A DNA stretch of 64,000 bases from Embiotoca jacksoni (GCA_022577435.1 JAKOON010000006.1:16336001-16400000); one strand, 5' to 3'; positions 22,208 to 37,200 are shown, counted from the first letter of the stretch. Program-made: numbers and translations. The notes: generated by a model from the sequence alone, not told the origin.

Positions 22208-24520
22208 TCTCAGTGGCTGTTTATCAAATACACACTCGCGTCCGACAAACAGAAACCAGGTGACCATGGACTACAGATGAAGGACAATTCCTAGTGCCTT
22301 TTCAAATTTTACCGGTGCTGTAGACCTCGCCAAAGATTAGATAACAGTTGTTGTAAACAGGCGAAACTGTACCGGATCAGATACAGACTTGAAGTGGGAC
22401 GGACAAATGTGCCTGAACAGGATGTGCCGTGTTGTTTGCCAAGTTTACCCTCTGGAAAAAATGCACTGTACAAAATCTAGTGAATCAATAACTTGATTAT
22501 CAAGACTTCTGTAAACGGTCATTTCAAATATGTAAGCAAGTGTGAGTAATAAAGCCTGAGATGAGTTTGAAAGAACATGTTTTTAATTACTGCTGCATAC
22601 CAGTGAATGCGTTGTAGTCTGTGTCTGGGCTGTTTATGGGCACTATTTAATATAGTTATCAGTAGTTTTTTTTTTTTTAAAGATTAATTTATTTTAATTC
22701 TCTTTCTTTTTAATTTTCTAACCTTCGGGGAGATGGATTTTCTTGAAACACAGCATGACTGTCTAATCATTTCAAGATTTTCATATGGCCTATAATTCTG
22801 GGTCTGAATTCAAAAAGTATATATTGCCTACAAATTGCACAACATTTATTTGGATCTGCAGCTGACATAGGCTATAGACAATGGGCTATAATATATGTTT
22901 GTTTTTTTTATTGTTTTTTTTATTTCATAAGACACATTCTGTGCCGAACCACTTGACGAATAAACTATTTGAATCTGAAAGGAGGCAGGTGTAATTACTT
23001 TGTTGGTGTAGACCAAAGTTCAGGTTTAAGACATTTAGCCTACTGTAATGCACATTCTTATTGTAGTCACATGGTGAGCTGAATGTGAGCCTTTCACCAG
23101 CTGAATAAAGTGCACCATTAAGTTGATTTTTCTGTCTTAAGAACAGCAGCTACCTATAGCTCAACACTTTTTATAAGTGATCCACTCACTTGTGGTATTG
23201 TCTTAAAAAAGACTCTGACAGTCACAACTCCAGAAAAGGCTTGGGCACAGCACTTATCCATTTGAAAGAATATACATTTTGAAAGAATTCATTTATATAA
23301 ACAAATGTTATTTTTTTTCCCCTTTATTCTATCTATTTGTTACATCTGTTTGTTCTTGGTATTTTCCTCTCTTTTTAAGGAAAGCTTTGATGTCTTGTTA
23401 TGCCGTGTTGTTATTTGGATTGTATTTCATCAGTTGCCTTGAGGCCTTCAGGGACTCTGCATTTACCACCCATATCATGCTGTATGATATAGGCCAAATC
23501 AATAGGCCTCAACTGTAGCAATTAACCATTAAAAAAAAGTATTTGTGACCTTTTTAAATCCATGTTTGCATTGCTTAACGTGAATGTTCACAAACAGCTG
23601 CACACTACCAACACAGGTTTTTTTTTTTTAATGTATTGGCCCTATGTGTCTTTGCTCAAGTACACTTTAAAGGTGTTAAGGCAGGGGTGGGTGCCATCCA
23701 TTACTTACTTACTTCTTTAAGCCAACTTTGAGCAGAAAAACAGAAAACTTTGTTAAGTAAGTGATCAGCTACAATACATAAATTCACGTCAACATTCAGA
23801 CCACCAGAGAAGTGAAAAACACTTTATAGGCCTATTTACTGTAGGTTGTCACAAATAACCACAAGAGGGCAGTAAAACACTGTTAGTGAGCCACTCAAGT
23901 CAATATCTCACCATTATAAGGCCACAGAAGTCATCCCTATGTCTCCTCGTAGGTACATTGCATTTCATGTGCTAAAAAGTAAAGGAAATATTGTAGCCTA
24001 CATGTATGCTCACATACTACATTTGATACATAATACTTAGCCTAACTAAACTTTCTGCCTTTTTTTTTTTTCTTCTTTGCTGCAGCATACTTCATTCTTT
24101 TTTTTTTTTAAATCATGTGGTCTGGGATATGGTCTTCATTATTCAGGACTGTCTGTAATGTGTATTATATTGGGAAATGCACACAGTGGCAGCAACTCGG
24201 CTTCAATCCAAAAAAAAAACCTGACCGGTTGTTTTCATGGTTCTGCCTTTCAATTTGATGGGTTTCCGCTTTTATTTTGAAGTCATTTACCTGTTACTTC
24301 CTGCCATTGTATTCTTCCCGCCAGTTCTTGCGCCCACCTGTCTCATTAGTCCCTCAGCAGATTCTGCACGGTGTACTTTGCGCTGCCTCTCCTCCTTTGA
24401 GTTGCAGATGAAAAATGAATGAATACGTGAATAAAACAAACCAATTATTTATAAATTAAAAAAAAGCATAAAGCCAACACAGGTGACCTGATTTGCAGCA
24501 AGTGTTGAACTTTTAAACCT
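22208..24520. other. TLR3-SORBS2 divergent intergenic region
   Basis: About 2.3 kb of AT-rich sequence with poly-T runs (22668-22678, 23620-23629, 24061-24071, 24099-24108). No coding exon is recognised. It separates the minus-strand TLR3 start from the plus-strand SORBS2 start and contains the CTCF-like site listed separately. Confidence 0.5.
23859..23872 (+). promoter_or_regulatory. CTCF-like motif between divergent promoters
   Basis: CCACAAGAGGGCAG matches 13 of 14 positions of the CTCF core consensus CCASYAGRKGGCRS. It lies about 1.65 kb from the TLR3 element and 0.7 kb from the SORBS2 first-exon region, where an insulator between differently regulated genes would be expected. This is a sequence match only. 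Confidence 0.35.
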
Positions 24521-24527
24521 GACTTTT

Positions 24528-24853
24528 ACTTCCGGTTAATAGAGCATTTTCACGAGCGAAGTCGGTTTCCAAGTCGGTGAACGTCCGCGTTTGGAGACTC
24601 AAACGAAACATGGAAACACATGGTAGCACGCACGGCCATTTGTGAATTAACAGAGACGTTTTGATAAGAGCTGTTTGGATCAGTGTGCAGAAGAATACGG
24701 CGTTTTGATGAACGACCTGAAGAGCAGGAGGCACTCAGGAACCAGTAACCTGCAGTGTTTGGTCGTAAACACTGGAGGAACAAGATCATTGCTGCCTTCG
24801 CACTCAACAGCAACAACAGACGATTGACAGTTCAATTATGACGACGTTTCATG
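24528..24853 (+). promoter_or_regulatory. sorbs2: candidate upstream SORBS2 promoter and first exon
   Basis: The segment begins with an ETS motif ACTTCCGG (24528-24535) and is richer in CpG than its surroundings. It ends at a near-consensus donor CATG/GTAAGTGC (exon end 24853). An ATG at 24838 lies 16 bases before the donor. Spliced to the exon at 28182 and then to 58521, that ATG would give only a 24-codon upstream frame ending in TAG, so the exon is best read as 5' UTR. Assignment to SORBS2 rests on strand and synteny. The next gene upstream, TLR3, points the other way. Confidence 0.45.
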
Positions 24854-27800
24854 GTAAGTGCATGTTTTTCAATCTCTGTTCCTGTTTTAAATGTAATGCA
24901 TTTGGTGGTTGAAGCAAAAATATATATATATATATATGGGTCGATAAGATGCTCCTTTCTATAACATTAGGTTTGACATTTTTTTGTTTTTTTTTCTCTG
25001 TTTGTGTGCAGGCCTGTCCGTGACATTTGATATTCAGAGGTGTGTTTACGTTGCCAGGTTTTTAAGCCCTGTCTTCCTTGTGTTTGACATATAATGACAT
25101 GGTAACCGTCACTCTGTTTGTGCACTGTGCGCCTGTGGACGTGCGTCAGGGGTGTTGCAGTACAAATTAAACTGTGGTGACCAGAACATTTAATGGAAAA
25201 CCCTTTTTTTTTTTTTTTTTATCTTTGTGCAAAATTGATACAGGTCAACTGGGAGGGTTTGATATAATGCTGTTAAAGGAGGTGAGTTGAAATGTCTGAT
25301 TCTGTCTTAAGATAGTTCATCGCATGTAATTGAAGTGAAGTGGGTTTTTAAGCAGTGCATATCGATATCATTGCAGTCTTAGGCTGCGAGTAAGTGCGTT
25401 ACTGAGAAGGTCCAAATAGCAATAAATCCAAAGATAACTGCATCTGCAAATCCATTTTTAAAGGTCAGCAGTAATGTAGTGCTGCTGATGCCAAATGAAT
25501 CGGAGTGCATTTAAACCACAGTAGATCAAAAAACCTGCACCTCCGAAAGCAAAAGCCTTATTATAAGTGATATGTCATTTCATCATTATGGCCTGGTGGT
25601 TAAGCTGTAAAGTAAGTCTTTTCAGTTGAAAGGAATTTCCCCTCGAATGATCGATTTAATGCATAATTGCTTAAATATATTGTTGACAGTTCGGTAAACT
25701 AAGAAATCTCTCACTGAAATATCCTCTGTCATTTCAAATCTTTAATCATATCACACCAGCACATATTGAACCGCAGCGTGTTAATTCGTTCAACATCAGC
25801 TGTGATACCACAGAGCGAATGTCCCATCATTCCCAAGTATGCCATTAATCCAAACCAACACTGGCACAGTTCAAAGCTGCACTATGTCACAGAGCCACTG
25901 AAATGAATCATTAATCTCACTGAAATTCAGCAGGAACTTCAATCAGAAGTCAGTCTTCATTCCTGGTCTAGTTTTGAATTCATAGTTCAGGCTGTCTCTA
26001 ATACTCTACACTTGGTAATTCTCTCCTTGCATTGTGAAAACCTCTTTTTAGCCGTGCTAGTGAGACAGTGTTAAAGATAGTAATATTAGTCTGACAGTGT
26101 AATACTTTGGTGCCGGCTAAAAAAAGGTTTATTGGAAGGATTGCAGAGACACTCGGGGGGGTCTCCAGAGGACAAACATTTTTACGCGTGGAATTCTGCG
26201 GACACAAATCTTTCCCGTCTCACATGTGCGATGCTGTTTGGTTCTGTCCTTTGCACGGCCTAAAAACTCCCCAGGAGCATTTCAGAAGCAAAGCGTTTTG
26301 TTGTCATTTTGTCGACCTCTTGACTTTTGTCATTTTTCCTTGATTTTTGTGCTTTTTATCATTTCTTTCTGGGCCGTTTTGTGTTTATTGTTGTTGTTTC
26401 CTACTTTGTTGTGCTTTAACATAAAGTTTGCTGTGTTTTTCAGTCCTAAAAAAAACATTCATCCCGATGATTATCTATGTTTTACATACCATGCCTGCAG
26501 CAGGAGGAGAACACATTTCTTCTCCAACTTGAAAGACCCGGGGTGAGAAGTTGATGTAATGATGTTAGTTATGATCGTGAGTCTGCACCGGGTGTTTTAT
26601 TGTTAAAAACTAACCGGATTGTGAATGCCGTTCCTCTGTTTGACTTCCTGCCCGGCTGATCTTCTTTGTGCAGCTTGATGCAGCTTCCATCCAAAATAGA
26701 CTAGGTGTGTATTTTTAGTGAAGCGAAGCTGAGAGCCGCCTCTGGGATGCCGCTGACACGTGTGTCTGTTAAGAGTCACAAGCTTTGACGGCCACCGGAG
26801 CTGATTGCTTTATTCTAGCCAGAGCCAGAACGCGACCCAGCCAAGCCGGTATTTCCCCATCAATGAAGTCACTTTGATCCCCTGACTATATAATCCGGTG
26901 CAATCATCAGGTTACATTTTTGATTTATTCAACACTTTCATTTTGGTGGAATACCTTCAAAAACAGCTGACTAAATGTTAGCATGATGTATTGCATGTTA
27001 GCACCCGGCACTCAAGTTCTGTTGTGCCTCGCAGAATAATTAATTAATAATGTTTAATACATAACTCAAATAATAAATAACTGAAATCACAAATATTTGT
27101 AATTGATTTCTTTGGATTTAAGTGTATGCCATGTAAAATCCTTAGCCTTGCCATTGAACCAAAAGAGATATCTATTGTGTTCAATGTTTTAAATCCCCCT
27201 CTGACTTATCATAGTGACTTGCTCCCTGTTTTCCATCTCCGCTGCACACTCTCTCTGCCAATAGGTTGATTAAACATAGATTTATGAAGGGAGGATCATA
27301 ACCCTGATGTGACCTTCTAACAAAGCATGTTTTCTCTCTTGTCACTGGATTAACACTGTGTATGAGCACGGTTGTGATGCCTTGCATTGTTGGTTCACAG
27401 TGTACAAGAGAGGAAACGTTACATTGTCCCAAGGAAAAAAAGAAAAACTGCAAGAAACTCCCCCTTACAGCCACACAAACATATCCTTCCTATTCCTTCT
27501 CTTTTCCCCTTTATCTGTCCCTCAGATTAATTGAACAGGTCCTTGCTGGGACAGAACTCAGGCCACTTGATTGGTTTACCTCACAGCTAAACTGAGGCAG
27601 CTTACAGGGCTTTGTGCCAATGGCTGGATTGCTGAAGACCTGTAAAAGGTGGAGACAGCTCGCATGGTCAGCACCGTGGAGGTGGTCGAGCTGGTAATGC
27701 AATAAATGAAAAAGGGCAATCCAATGAAGTGAGATCAAAGGCACAAGGAGCAGAAAAGGCTGTGATGAGAAGCGGCGCGAATGATGCAGCAGGAAATTGT

Positions 27801-28181
27801 TGCAACGATCCTTTCCGCCAAAACACCGGCTAGATCATGAGGTGCACTGTCAACAGCTCAGAAGGGGAAGGAGGCAAACGGAGACATGAGAGCTGACAGG
27901 ACTCGGGTATAGATCAGATTCTCGCAGGAGAAACAACTTGGCACTGGAACGAGGGATTAAGAGGGTGGAGAAACACCCCTGTGGACTGAGTGAGTGCCAT
28001 AGCTCTACATGTTTTATTTACTGTAGCCAGAGAGTGGCTAGTGCGTGTCATGTGTACGTGCGATTGAATTCTCTCATGCAGAAGGGATAACTGGGGGAGG
28101 CAGCGGCTCCATCAATGGGAGTGTGTGCACCACATTCTTCATCTTGCCGGCTCGGGTAAATCTCATCTCCCTCATTTGCAG
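24854..28181 (+). other. sorbs2: presumed SORBS2 5' intron
   Basis: No coding exon is recognised. It contains a short (TA)n run at 24919-24937 and a poly-T tract at 25205-25220. Scattered short open frames show no family similarity. Confidence 0.4.
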
Positions 28182-28220
28182 ACCGAATCTGTGGATTGTC
28201 AGAATGCCTCGGAACTAAAG
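28182..28220 (+). other. sorbs2: candidate SORBS2 5' noncoding exon (39 nt)
   Basis: The segment is bounded by a good acceptor (CTCCCTCATTTGCAG) and a consensus donor (AAAG/GTGAGTTT). It includes an ATG followed after three codons by TAA, so it cannot start a long protein in that frame. Joined to 58521 it would form part of the leader of the SORBS2 message. It is supported by splice signals only. Confidence 0.5.
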
Positions 28221-31200
28221 GTGAGTTTGCCTTCTCGGCTCTTCACTGCTATATATAGTGGATGTTAACCTGCGTTATAAGACCATGTACATGAACTCAC
28301 GCAGAAACTTCCTTGTCGGTGTGTTCAAGTCCTCGCGACAGACCGACTGGAGAGCTCGTAATTGTGCACAACACACAGTGACGCTACTTCTATTGTGAGC
28401 TTACATTTGTTTGTAGTTTGTTTGCACCAAAAAGACCTGACGGTGTGGTGATAAGGAGTTGTAGACTCATAGCCGTGTGCTGTCATCGTCTAATGGGCAT
28501 TTCCCGTATGTGCAACTTCGGTGAGAGAAACAAAACTCGAGCTCGCACTCTTAGAAATTCAGCAGAGCCGTGGTAGTTGAAGTCTTTGTTAGCCTGCCTT
28601 TGCTCTGATATTTAAAACAGAGTGGATAAATCCATCTCAACACGAGGTTGGCGAAGCAGAAAAATATGCAAAGTGGGATGAAGAGATTTTAGATGGTGGA
28701 AGGAGGAAAGGGTAATGTACATAAAAGGAGTGGTGTAGGCTGTAGAAGCAGTGTTGTAGCATGTTCTCTCTGCCCTCTGCAGGGGAAAAAAAAAAAAGAA
28801 AAAAGACACTGCAGTATATCTCCCCCTCCCCAGTTTGCTGACCAATGATGTTTGGAGGTCAGACTCCCAGCTCTGCTACTGGTGTCAGCCACTGACACAC
28901 GGCTTGTTCAGGAACACGGCGGTTATTACACCTCGCAGGAAGGGAGGGGCAAATAATTAGAAGCAATATATGTGCATTTTGATATGGTGGTTGGGAAAAT
29001 ATCGGGCAGAACATGGAGATTTATTCAGCCTAGTGTTCCCTGCCAGATTTGTTCAATCAGGGACATGGGGATACTCCGCATGGATGACTCCATATGATGT
29101 GTCACACTGCACAGAGATGGCCGTTGTCTCATAGGCAGCAGAATGAGCTGTCACCGTGAGATGACAGAGACGTAGCATCCCAGAGAATTCAGTTTTGTAT
29201 CCACATGGACGCTTTTATCACTGATTGTAATTAATTCAAGGCACATGACACAAAATACAGTTTTGAAAATGACATGCTTTACTTTGACAAGCAATAGTTG
29301 TTATACAGTCAACTGCTACTGCTGTGAAATAATGAATAAGTTCATTGTATTTATCTTTTTTCATTTGGGCATGAACCGATGCCATTTGTCTCTCATCATT
29401 GGCGAGTGCTCACTAAGTGCTGACTCGGGTCTCTTCTCACTATAAGTGGTCCCCAGGGGTGACAGGACATCAATACTGACCTGGAATCAGCAGCATGGAT
29501 CTACTACAGCACTGTTAACTCTCTGCAGTGCAGCTCAGAAAAATGCAACAAGACACAATTCAGCGTGGAAGGAGTACAACTTCAAATGTGGCAGATGTGA
29601 CTGCTACAACTGAGTTAATTACTGAATCTTTTAAATTCTTCAATTACACACATTAAAACTCACCTCTGTCATAGGTCAAGAAAACATGAGAGAATATGAA
29701 ACAGAGAGAAGCAAGCAAACTTTTACATAAATGTGGCTCAATTTGGCACATCAGTTGTTCCAGCGCAAAGATTTTTGCTAGAATATACTACATATTATAT
29801 GTAACATGTAAGGACATATGCATGGACCAGAGGCCTTAAACTTGTGCTGATAGACTTTTTTGGCCACTTGTGGGTGGAAGTGGTGGCAAAAAAGTGAAAT
29901 GACTTTGCTGATTCAAAACACTTTGTTTACTTCAAAGATTGTAGTCACCGACTATACCGTTAGTTCACTTTTCTCTGAAGCAGTCGCGTTCAAATGCACC
30001 AGAGAAAGTACAACAGTGATTATTATTATGATCATTGTGACTTTTGAGGTCTTTTAGGCTAACTGACAAGAGCTCTCTCTGTCGCAAGTGAGGGGGTCAC
30101 CATTGCTTAAAGTTACTGGTTCAGTCACTGAAAATAGTTATTTAGTGTTGAGTTGCTCTTTGAAAACTGGCTGAGAGGTTGGGTTTGTTCATGTGCCGAA
30201 CACCTGTTAGCGTAAACATTTTTGTAAACGCACATTTGGCAAACGTGTTATTTGGGTGATCATTTTATGGGGCTTGAAATTATCTGCAAGCTACCTTAAC
30301 ACATTCACAGTTAACATAAAGATATTAATTGGAGAAGTTTTAAGGACCTGTTAAAAAAAAAAAAATCATTATATTCAGTAATGATATGCTATTAGTTGTG
30401 GATTTTGTTTGTCTATGCGTGTTGGATTCAGTGTGAAAATTCTACAGTCATCTGACTGAAAATGAATACATTAATACAGACTTTTACCTAAATGTTTGTT
30501 TCTCACATCGTCTTGAGAGAGCGATGTGCTGAGGTCTACAATAGTGTGATTTTTGCCTGCAGTACAGTCAGTGAGCCGCGCCCCCAGTTTTGCGAGGACA
30601 TTTCCTCTTAGGGAGCTGAGACGGAGGGATTTGACCATGTGCTAAAAGCTGTGGGACAAGTGGCCTTTTCAGAGGGAGATTACACCTTTAACACCAGCCT
30701 GAAAGCAAAGACGGCAGGCAGAGCTTTATGCCAGCACCTTGGGCTTTGGGTGCAACAGTCTGGTAGTGCCAGCAACCCAGTCTGTCTATAATAGTGAACA
30801 GATGGTTCTAAATGCCTTCTTGATTTAAAAGGCGATAAGGACTGTGTGAATGCTCAGATGCAATTAATTTCTATTAACATACAAATAGAGCATCATATTT
30901 GGAGGAACTTTATGTAGAATACATTGGATTTTGTGCAATTATTTAATGTAGAAGTGTTGTGATGTTGCAGAAAGCTCCATCATTATTTGAAGTGCAGCTG
31001 ACTACAGGGTGCTTCATGTGTGCAATTACAACAGTGTTGTCTATGAACGTTATTTCAAAACAGACAAGTGAAGAAACAAAGAAAAAAATATGTAAGCAGA
31101 TGTGATGAAAAGCAATTTGATCGGCTATAGTATTTATGTAGTATGAACAGATCCTGTTTGTAATCCATAAATAAATAAAACCACTTGTGACGTTTTTCTT

Positions 31201-34200
31201 CCGTAAACTCCTCTGTAATAAGTTGATCCCCTTTAGCCAAACACACAAATATTTCTCTGGCTCATGTGGTCCACAGCGATTTAGTGATGCAGGTCTCTTG
31301 ATGTAGCAGAGCAGCGCTGTTACCAAAGAAGGAACAGGGAGATTCAGGGTCACATTCCTCAGAAAACCATTTGGACAGATTGCCTTCCCCCAAACTCAAC
31401 AGAACCAGAAAAGACACAGAATCCTGAAACTTAAAAGTCTTTTGATACTTTGATGACTGTGATAGCCACAGTTCATCAGAAAGTCTGCTTCTCATCCTAT
31501 TTAGGCAAAAGGAAAAACTACATTGTATCTCCTCTTTAGACACAAACAAACTTTGCCCTCTTTGCCACAGTTGAAATCCTTTACAGAGTCACATGTACTT
31601 TTTCTTTGAAACTTCTAAACCCACTAAACTGCACAGTGTTGTGTGTGCACGGTTGTGTACCAGTCCTACCGTGTGGTAGGTCTGTATTAATCTCCTCCAG
31701 TTGGCTCCTTATGAATGTCCCTGCTCTCCCTTCTGGCAATTCAGGTTTGATAGGATTAATTGAGCCATTACTTAATTACAGGCCCGAGAAAAAGCTGGAA
31801 ATCTATGAGGAGGATTTACAGCTTTACCCATAAACCAAGGACAGAAATCTGAAGCAGATTTCTTTTTCATAAATGCTTTCCACTAACAGGCTCATTAGCA
31901 AGTAGATGAAGGAAAGATCTGGTGATGCTGCTGATTCTGCCAAAAACAGACAGTTCCTCCAATGCTGATGTAGAACAACACGATTATTCTGTTATAGTTT
32001 GAGAACATGGCTGTGAGCAGAGTTAAGATAAAAGACAGAAATATGTGCTGCTGTGTTCTCCAGATGGCTTTGTTTAAACGGGGTATAAATAAGTTTAATA
32101 TAATGTTTAATGAGGATTTGTAGCTCTAAATATCCCAAAAATACTGTAAAGTTTTTGTTGTCATCATGGTTTTGACGTAATTTTTCAAAACCTCAATATG
32201 AAATTTGGCAAATACTAGAATAGAGGTACTATTTATAGAAGATATTTTGACGTGTCACTGTAGGAAAAGCACAATTCAACCACCTTCAATGGCAAAAAAG
32301 CTTGTATTAATTGATATACTGTAGGTATCTACACTGAAAATAAAAGAAAGTGACGGCTGGGAATGACCGGCTATGAAAACTAAATGGATTAGAGAATAAT
32401 GCACAGGAAGTCGAATGGCTGAGTGGACAGAAGAAATGAAGGCTGAGATGATTGCCCTCTACTGAATGGCTGTAGAGCAACATAAAAAGTCCACCCACTT
32501 CAAAGATAGCGTATTCTTCAAAACATAACAATGGCAAATGGATACACACAGAACATCCATATAGACGCTACAACGATTAGGAGATAAAATACTTCTCTTT
32601 TGAGCTGCATTATTCACTCGGAAAGGAACAAACCTAGAATTCCCCAATTGTCTGGTGTTCATACCAGAAAACAAGGATTTTCACTAAGAATCTGGAAACC
32701 CTTGTTTGGCGCAATTTGGAAAATAATTTATTGTAGTTTATATGGTCAAACATTATAGAACATATTGTAGAAGTTTGCATATTGTATTTGTAAGAATATC
32801 GGGTAATGGATAGCCTTCCTGATGCCTTGTTATCTCTTGGATTATGCCTGCTTCATTCTTATGGATTAACAACACACACACATCTTCATTGTTATCTGTG
32901 TTGCCCATTTTAAACGTATTGCTTTTGAAAACAGATTATAGTAATGTTTCGGCTGCCTGAGAAATTTTATCTGAGCCACTTACTCCATCAATATTCGATG
33001 GCAAAGACGTTTCACGGTTATCAGAGTTCTTTCCAGATGTCAGTAAAACTATTATTTTATAAACTCCCCTCTTCATTATGCTCTCATTGCTCTTGACAAA
33101 TCAAAGAGCATATTTAAAACTTGTTTTTGGTCGTTTCTTATATCTAGATGAACATTTGTGTATGTTAACCTCCCTTTGCTTTGAACACCCTTCTAGCCTC
33201 AGCATAGTGGTGTTGTTCTTCATGTCCTCCCCTCTATTTTAATGCATTTTCATACAAACACATAAACTGAACACTCATTTTACTTTTTAGTTTAAATCAA
33301 TGGAAACATCACCATGAAAAAAAAGGAAGATATGTTCCTCTAATTTTCACTTTTTATGTTCAGCACTTAATGTGAAGTTAAAAACACAAATGACAAAAAA
33401 TAAATATTATTTCCAGATTCTCGAAATATAATGTAGACTCCACATTTCCAAAATCAGCATGAGACCCCCAACACTTCTCTAAACTGAGAATGCGTGTGTT
33501 TTCTCACTGAACACCTGGTCGTGCGAGCGATGGGAATAATATGCGCCAGCTGGCATATCCACCAGTTGATCAACACCTCGTACTTTCAGTCACATCACTT
33601 TTCATTGTTCCCTGCATACTTTACACCTCTGTATATACTCCCATATCTTCACTCCATCCGCTCTTACTCCTTGCCTTTCATGTTGAGGTTGTCTTTTCGA
33701 AGTTGGTCGAGTCTTATTCTCCCTCGTGCTCTACCAGGGGGGCAAACTGGCACACATCGCATCAGCACCCAGCTTTGCAACATTTCATCAGCCACAACGC
33801 CACTTAACAATCCACTCATCAGTCACACAGGAGGCCTGGCTTACCCACAGCCAAGGGTACCGAGGTGTATGAAGTGCAGAGTAATATTAGAAATGTGTTC
33901 CACAGAGACCTTTTATCAGCAATTGTATTTAGAAGACATACATGGGGAACATGAAACGGCAGCTACGTTGCATAAACAGCAAAAGCTCCTCTCATACCCT
34001 GATAAGGAAAGTGAGAGCGGTGGATGTGGTTCCCAGTTCCAACAGTCAGATTAAATGTTCTAAAATCAGGTTAACGTTTATCACCGTGATCTCAATTCCG
34101 ACAGTACTACAATTATTTTGACACACGTGACTATTTCACATAATGTACAGTGGAAACAATAATGTACAGTCAATCTACCTCCACTGTGAAACTGTACTGT

Positions 34201-37200
34201 GGCACAGTTTATGTATTAAATTGTAACCATCAATCGAGTAATCCCGTAATTGTATCTGTCTGTAAAGCACTTTGATGATTTGTTGTTGTGCTAAACGCAA
34301 AGTACAACCGAGTCTGATGGGGATATCATTAGTTCATTCAAATTTGTCATAAATAAAGCCCATGTGATGATGATTATCTTTCATTTGCTGCAAAACCCAT
34401 CAAGTAGATGTCAATCCTATAACTGTGCTTTGGGAACATCAAAGTCTTTTTTCATTCCTCCTCTGAGGACCATGGACAGCTGTTCCTAATTTAATGTGTA
34501 TATATAGTCAATGTTTATTGAGATAGTTAGGTCTGGACCAAGGTGGAACCTATTGTCAGATCAACACTCCTGCCATTAGAGCCATGCATGGCAAAGTGCC
34601 TATTCACTTTCTCAGCTAAATTATAAGAGCTATGACAGACTTATGATTATCTTCATTTATGTATTTACTGTTTAAGATGCTAATAATAATTTGGGTATTC
34701 ATGCTGGGTGAAAGCTTGTCTTAAATGTTTAATCCAATACAACAGAAGCTGAACAAGGTTTCCCACTGTCGGGAAAAAGTACTATTTGCATGCAGACCAA
34801 TTATCAGGTTGTCAAAGAGAGTGTTCGGGAGGTGCAATGTTCCAGAAACTCAACAGTGTACATCATGTATATCTTGGGGATAGGCCTTAAAAACCATCTG
34901 TTAAATGTTTGTGTCTTACCGACAACTAAATGTTTAGTTAAATGTTTATAAAGCGTAGAATTTGAAGTGAGTGCATCATGATTCTATTTTAAATAGAGAA
35001 TGTTCAATAGCTACTGACTTCATTTGAAGATAAAAAACAGCTAGTTTCTAACGTTATCTGCATTTTGGTGCTGAGAATGTAGCTTACAGTAGACTTTTCT
35101 TGATGGAACAGTTGCCTGTTCTGGCTTGAAACGGGAGTTTATAAGAGTAGAATCTGGGAGCAGTGCAATAAACACAATGCACCTAAATAGCCTAAAGCTT
35201 GATAGCACTGGAGTCAGATGATAATACTCTGTAGCTTTGTGTAAAAGGTTTCTTATAGTGGCAAAGTCATTTGATTCCCTGTTATTATAGAAAATATGGA
35301 TTGTTCGAGTTTTAGAGATTACTCAAGCACTTCAAGGCAGACCAAAGATAAAGCCTGTCAGGTTATTCAACCAGCTAAGTCAGCAAATGTATTTGTAAGC
35401 TCTATTACAATATTGAAAAATATGGGCAAGATGAATATTGCTGAAAATTAATTTACCCCTGCAGCTCTTTTCTCTGCCTCCAGTCTCAGTCTGCCAAACA
35501 TCCTCAGCACTATTGGATTATTAGTAATTGAAAAATATAAAAAAAAACCAATGAGGCAGCAGTTATCTTTAACATGGATTCAGACATCAAGTTCCTGCAA
35601 TACGCTGCTGATAGTGACACATTATTTATTTTATCATACAAATAACAGTATGAGCCTGCCATGAATTCCTGGTTGATAATATTGCTGAAATTCATAAAAT
35701 GTTCTTTTTGAATTAGAAACAACCACCCCTGTGTGGTCCATGCCCAGTATTGTGTATCTACAGAGAGCTTCTTATTGGACTTAGATTTCTGTATAAAGCA
35801 ACATGGCTTCAAGTATTTTTTGACACCTATAATATGCATAGCCACACATTCAAGATTCCCATTAAGTAACTACGTCTAGGCAGGTAGACAAAAGATGTCA
35901 ACTTGTATAAGCTAAAGTTTGGCTTATGACTCTTGTCTTGCTTCTCTGTTCCTCTGTCCATGTCACAGTGTCAATCATTATTTTCTGTTATCCTTCAAAC
36001 TCTCTCACCCACCAATTTTCTCTGTTCTGTCATGTCAGCGTTTCCACAACATCTGTCATAACACTGCAGCACCAGCTGACAGTAACGGAGGAGTCGTGAG
36101 TGACACTGGCAATTTCATTGGGCAATGTTCACTCTTTTTGATTGATGTAGCACAGTAGCCGGGCCGAGGCCAGAATGTTGGGTTCGAGGTAAATTGAATC
36201 CTGTTCGATAGATCTATTCGATTAATATAGAGTCGAAATTGACCTTGGACGAATTCAAAAAAATGTAGAAAGCTTCCAGCCTAATTATAGAAGACGTGTG
36301 CAATTAATGAGGGTAAAATAAATAAAATCCTGAGGAAATTAAAATACACAAGACAAAACAAACTCACATCAACATACAGGAGTTAAAAGGTTGATTTAAA
36401 TAGACGAAGTGTATTCAGTGACACTGCTGAGCAGAGAGATTATGTGAAGTTCAACATCAGCAGCCTCTCACAGATTTGCTCTGGCATTTCACCTGGTCAG
36501 CTCTCAGACATCAAAGCAAGTCTGGAATGGAAGTGGGAGTAGCATGATGTCACGGCCAGACAATGTCATCGTGTACTCCTATGCCATCCACTCATTCAGC
36601 ACCACTGTGCTACTTTAACATTGGCCAGATCAGTGGACCTCAGTATCAGCTGTTCCAAATGTGGATCTCTTTGGAAAGCAACAGTGGAAAGATGTGACAG
36701 AGTGCCACTGCTCAGATAAGAGTTATTTTCTCACAAGATCCATGTGCCAGCCTGCTGTCCTTTCTTGTGGGCTATTCTAAGAGAGGCTACGAGGATACTT
36801 TGGTAGTATATTGAGCTTGAACATTCGAAAATTGCAGCTATGATGGAGATCAATAAAGGTATCTCTGACTATGGAGGGGGGGAGGGGGGTATTATGACAT
36901 AATTGTATTTAGATGAACGTCTAGCATAGATCCAGATACTTTGTGTGAATTGTAATGTCGCCGTCTCTTGACCATAGTCAGTTTCAGTATATCTTGTATT
37001 CAAGGCCAGCTTTTGGATTGCACTCACGTGTTTACACCCATATCAGCCATGGATGTCTGCATGCCAGACATAATGTATCGTCATCATCCTCCCTGGCCCT
37101 GTCAGAGTGCACGGCTGATAGTATGCCTATAAAAAGGCACCCTCTTGACAGTAAGATGACAGTAAGGAGTGCACATAAGAGCTGGTGATAAAAGACCAAA

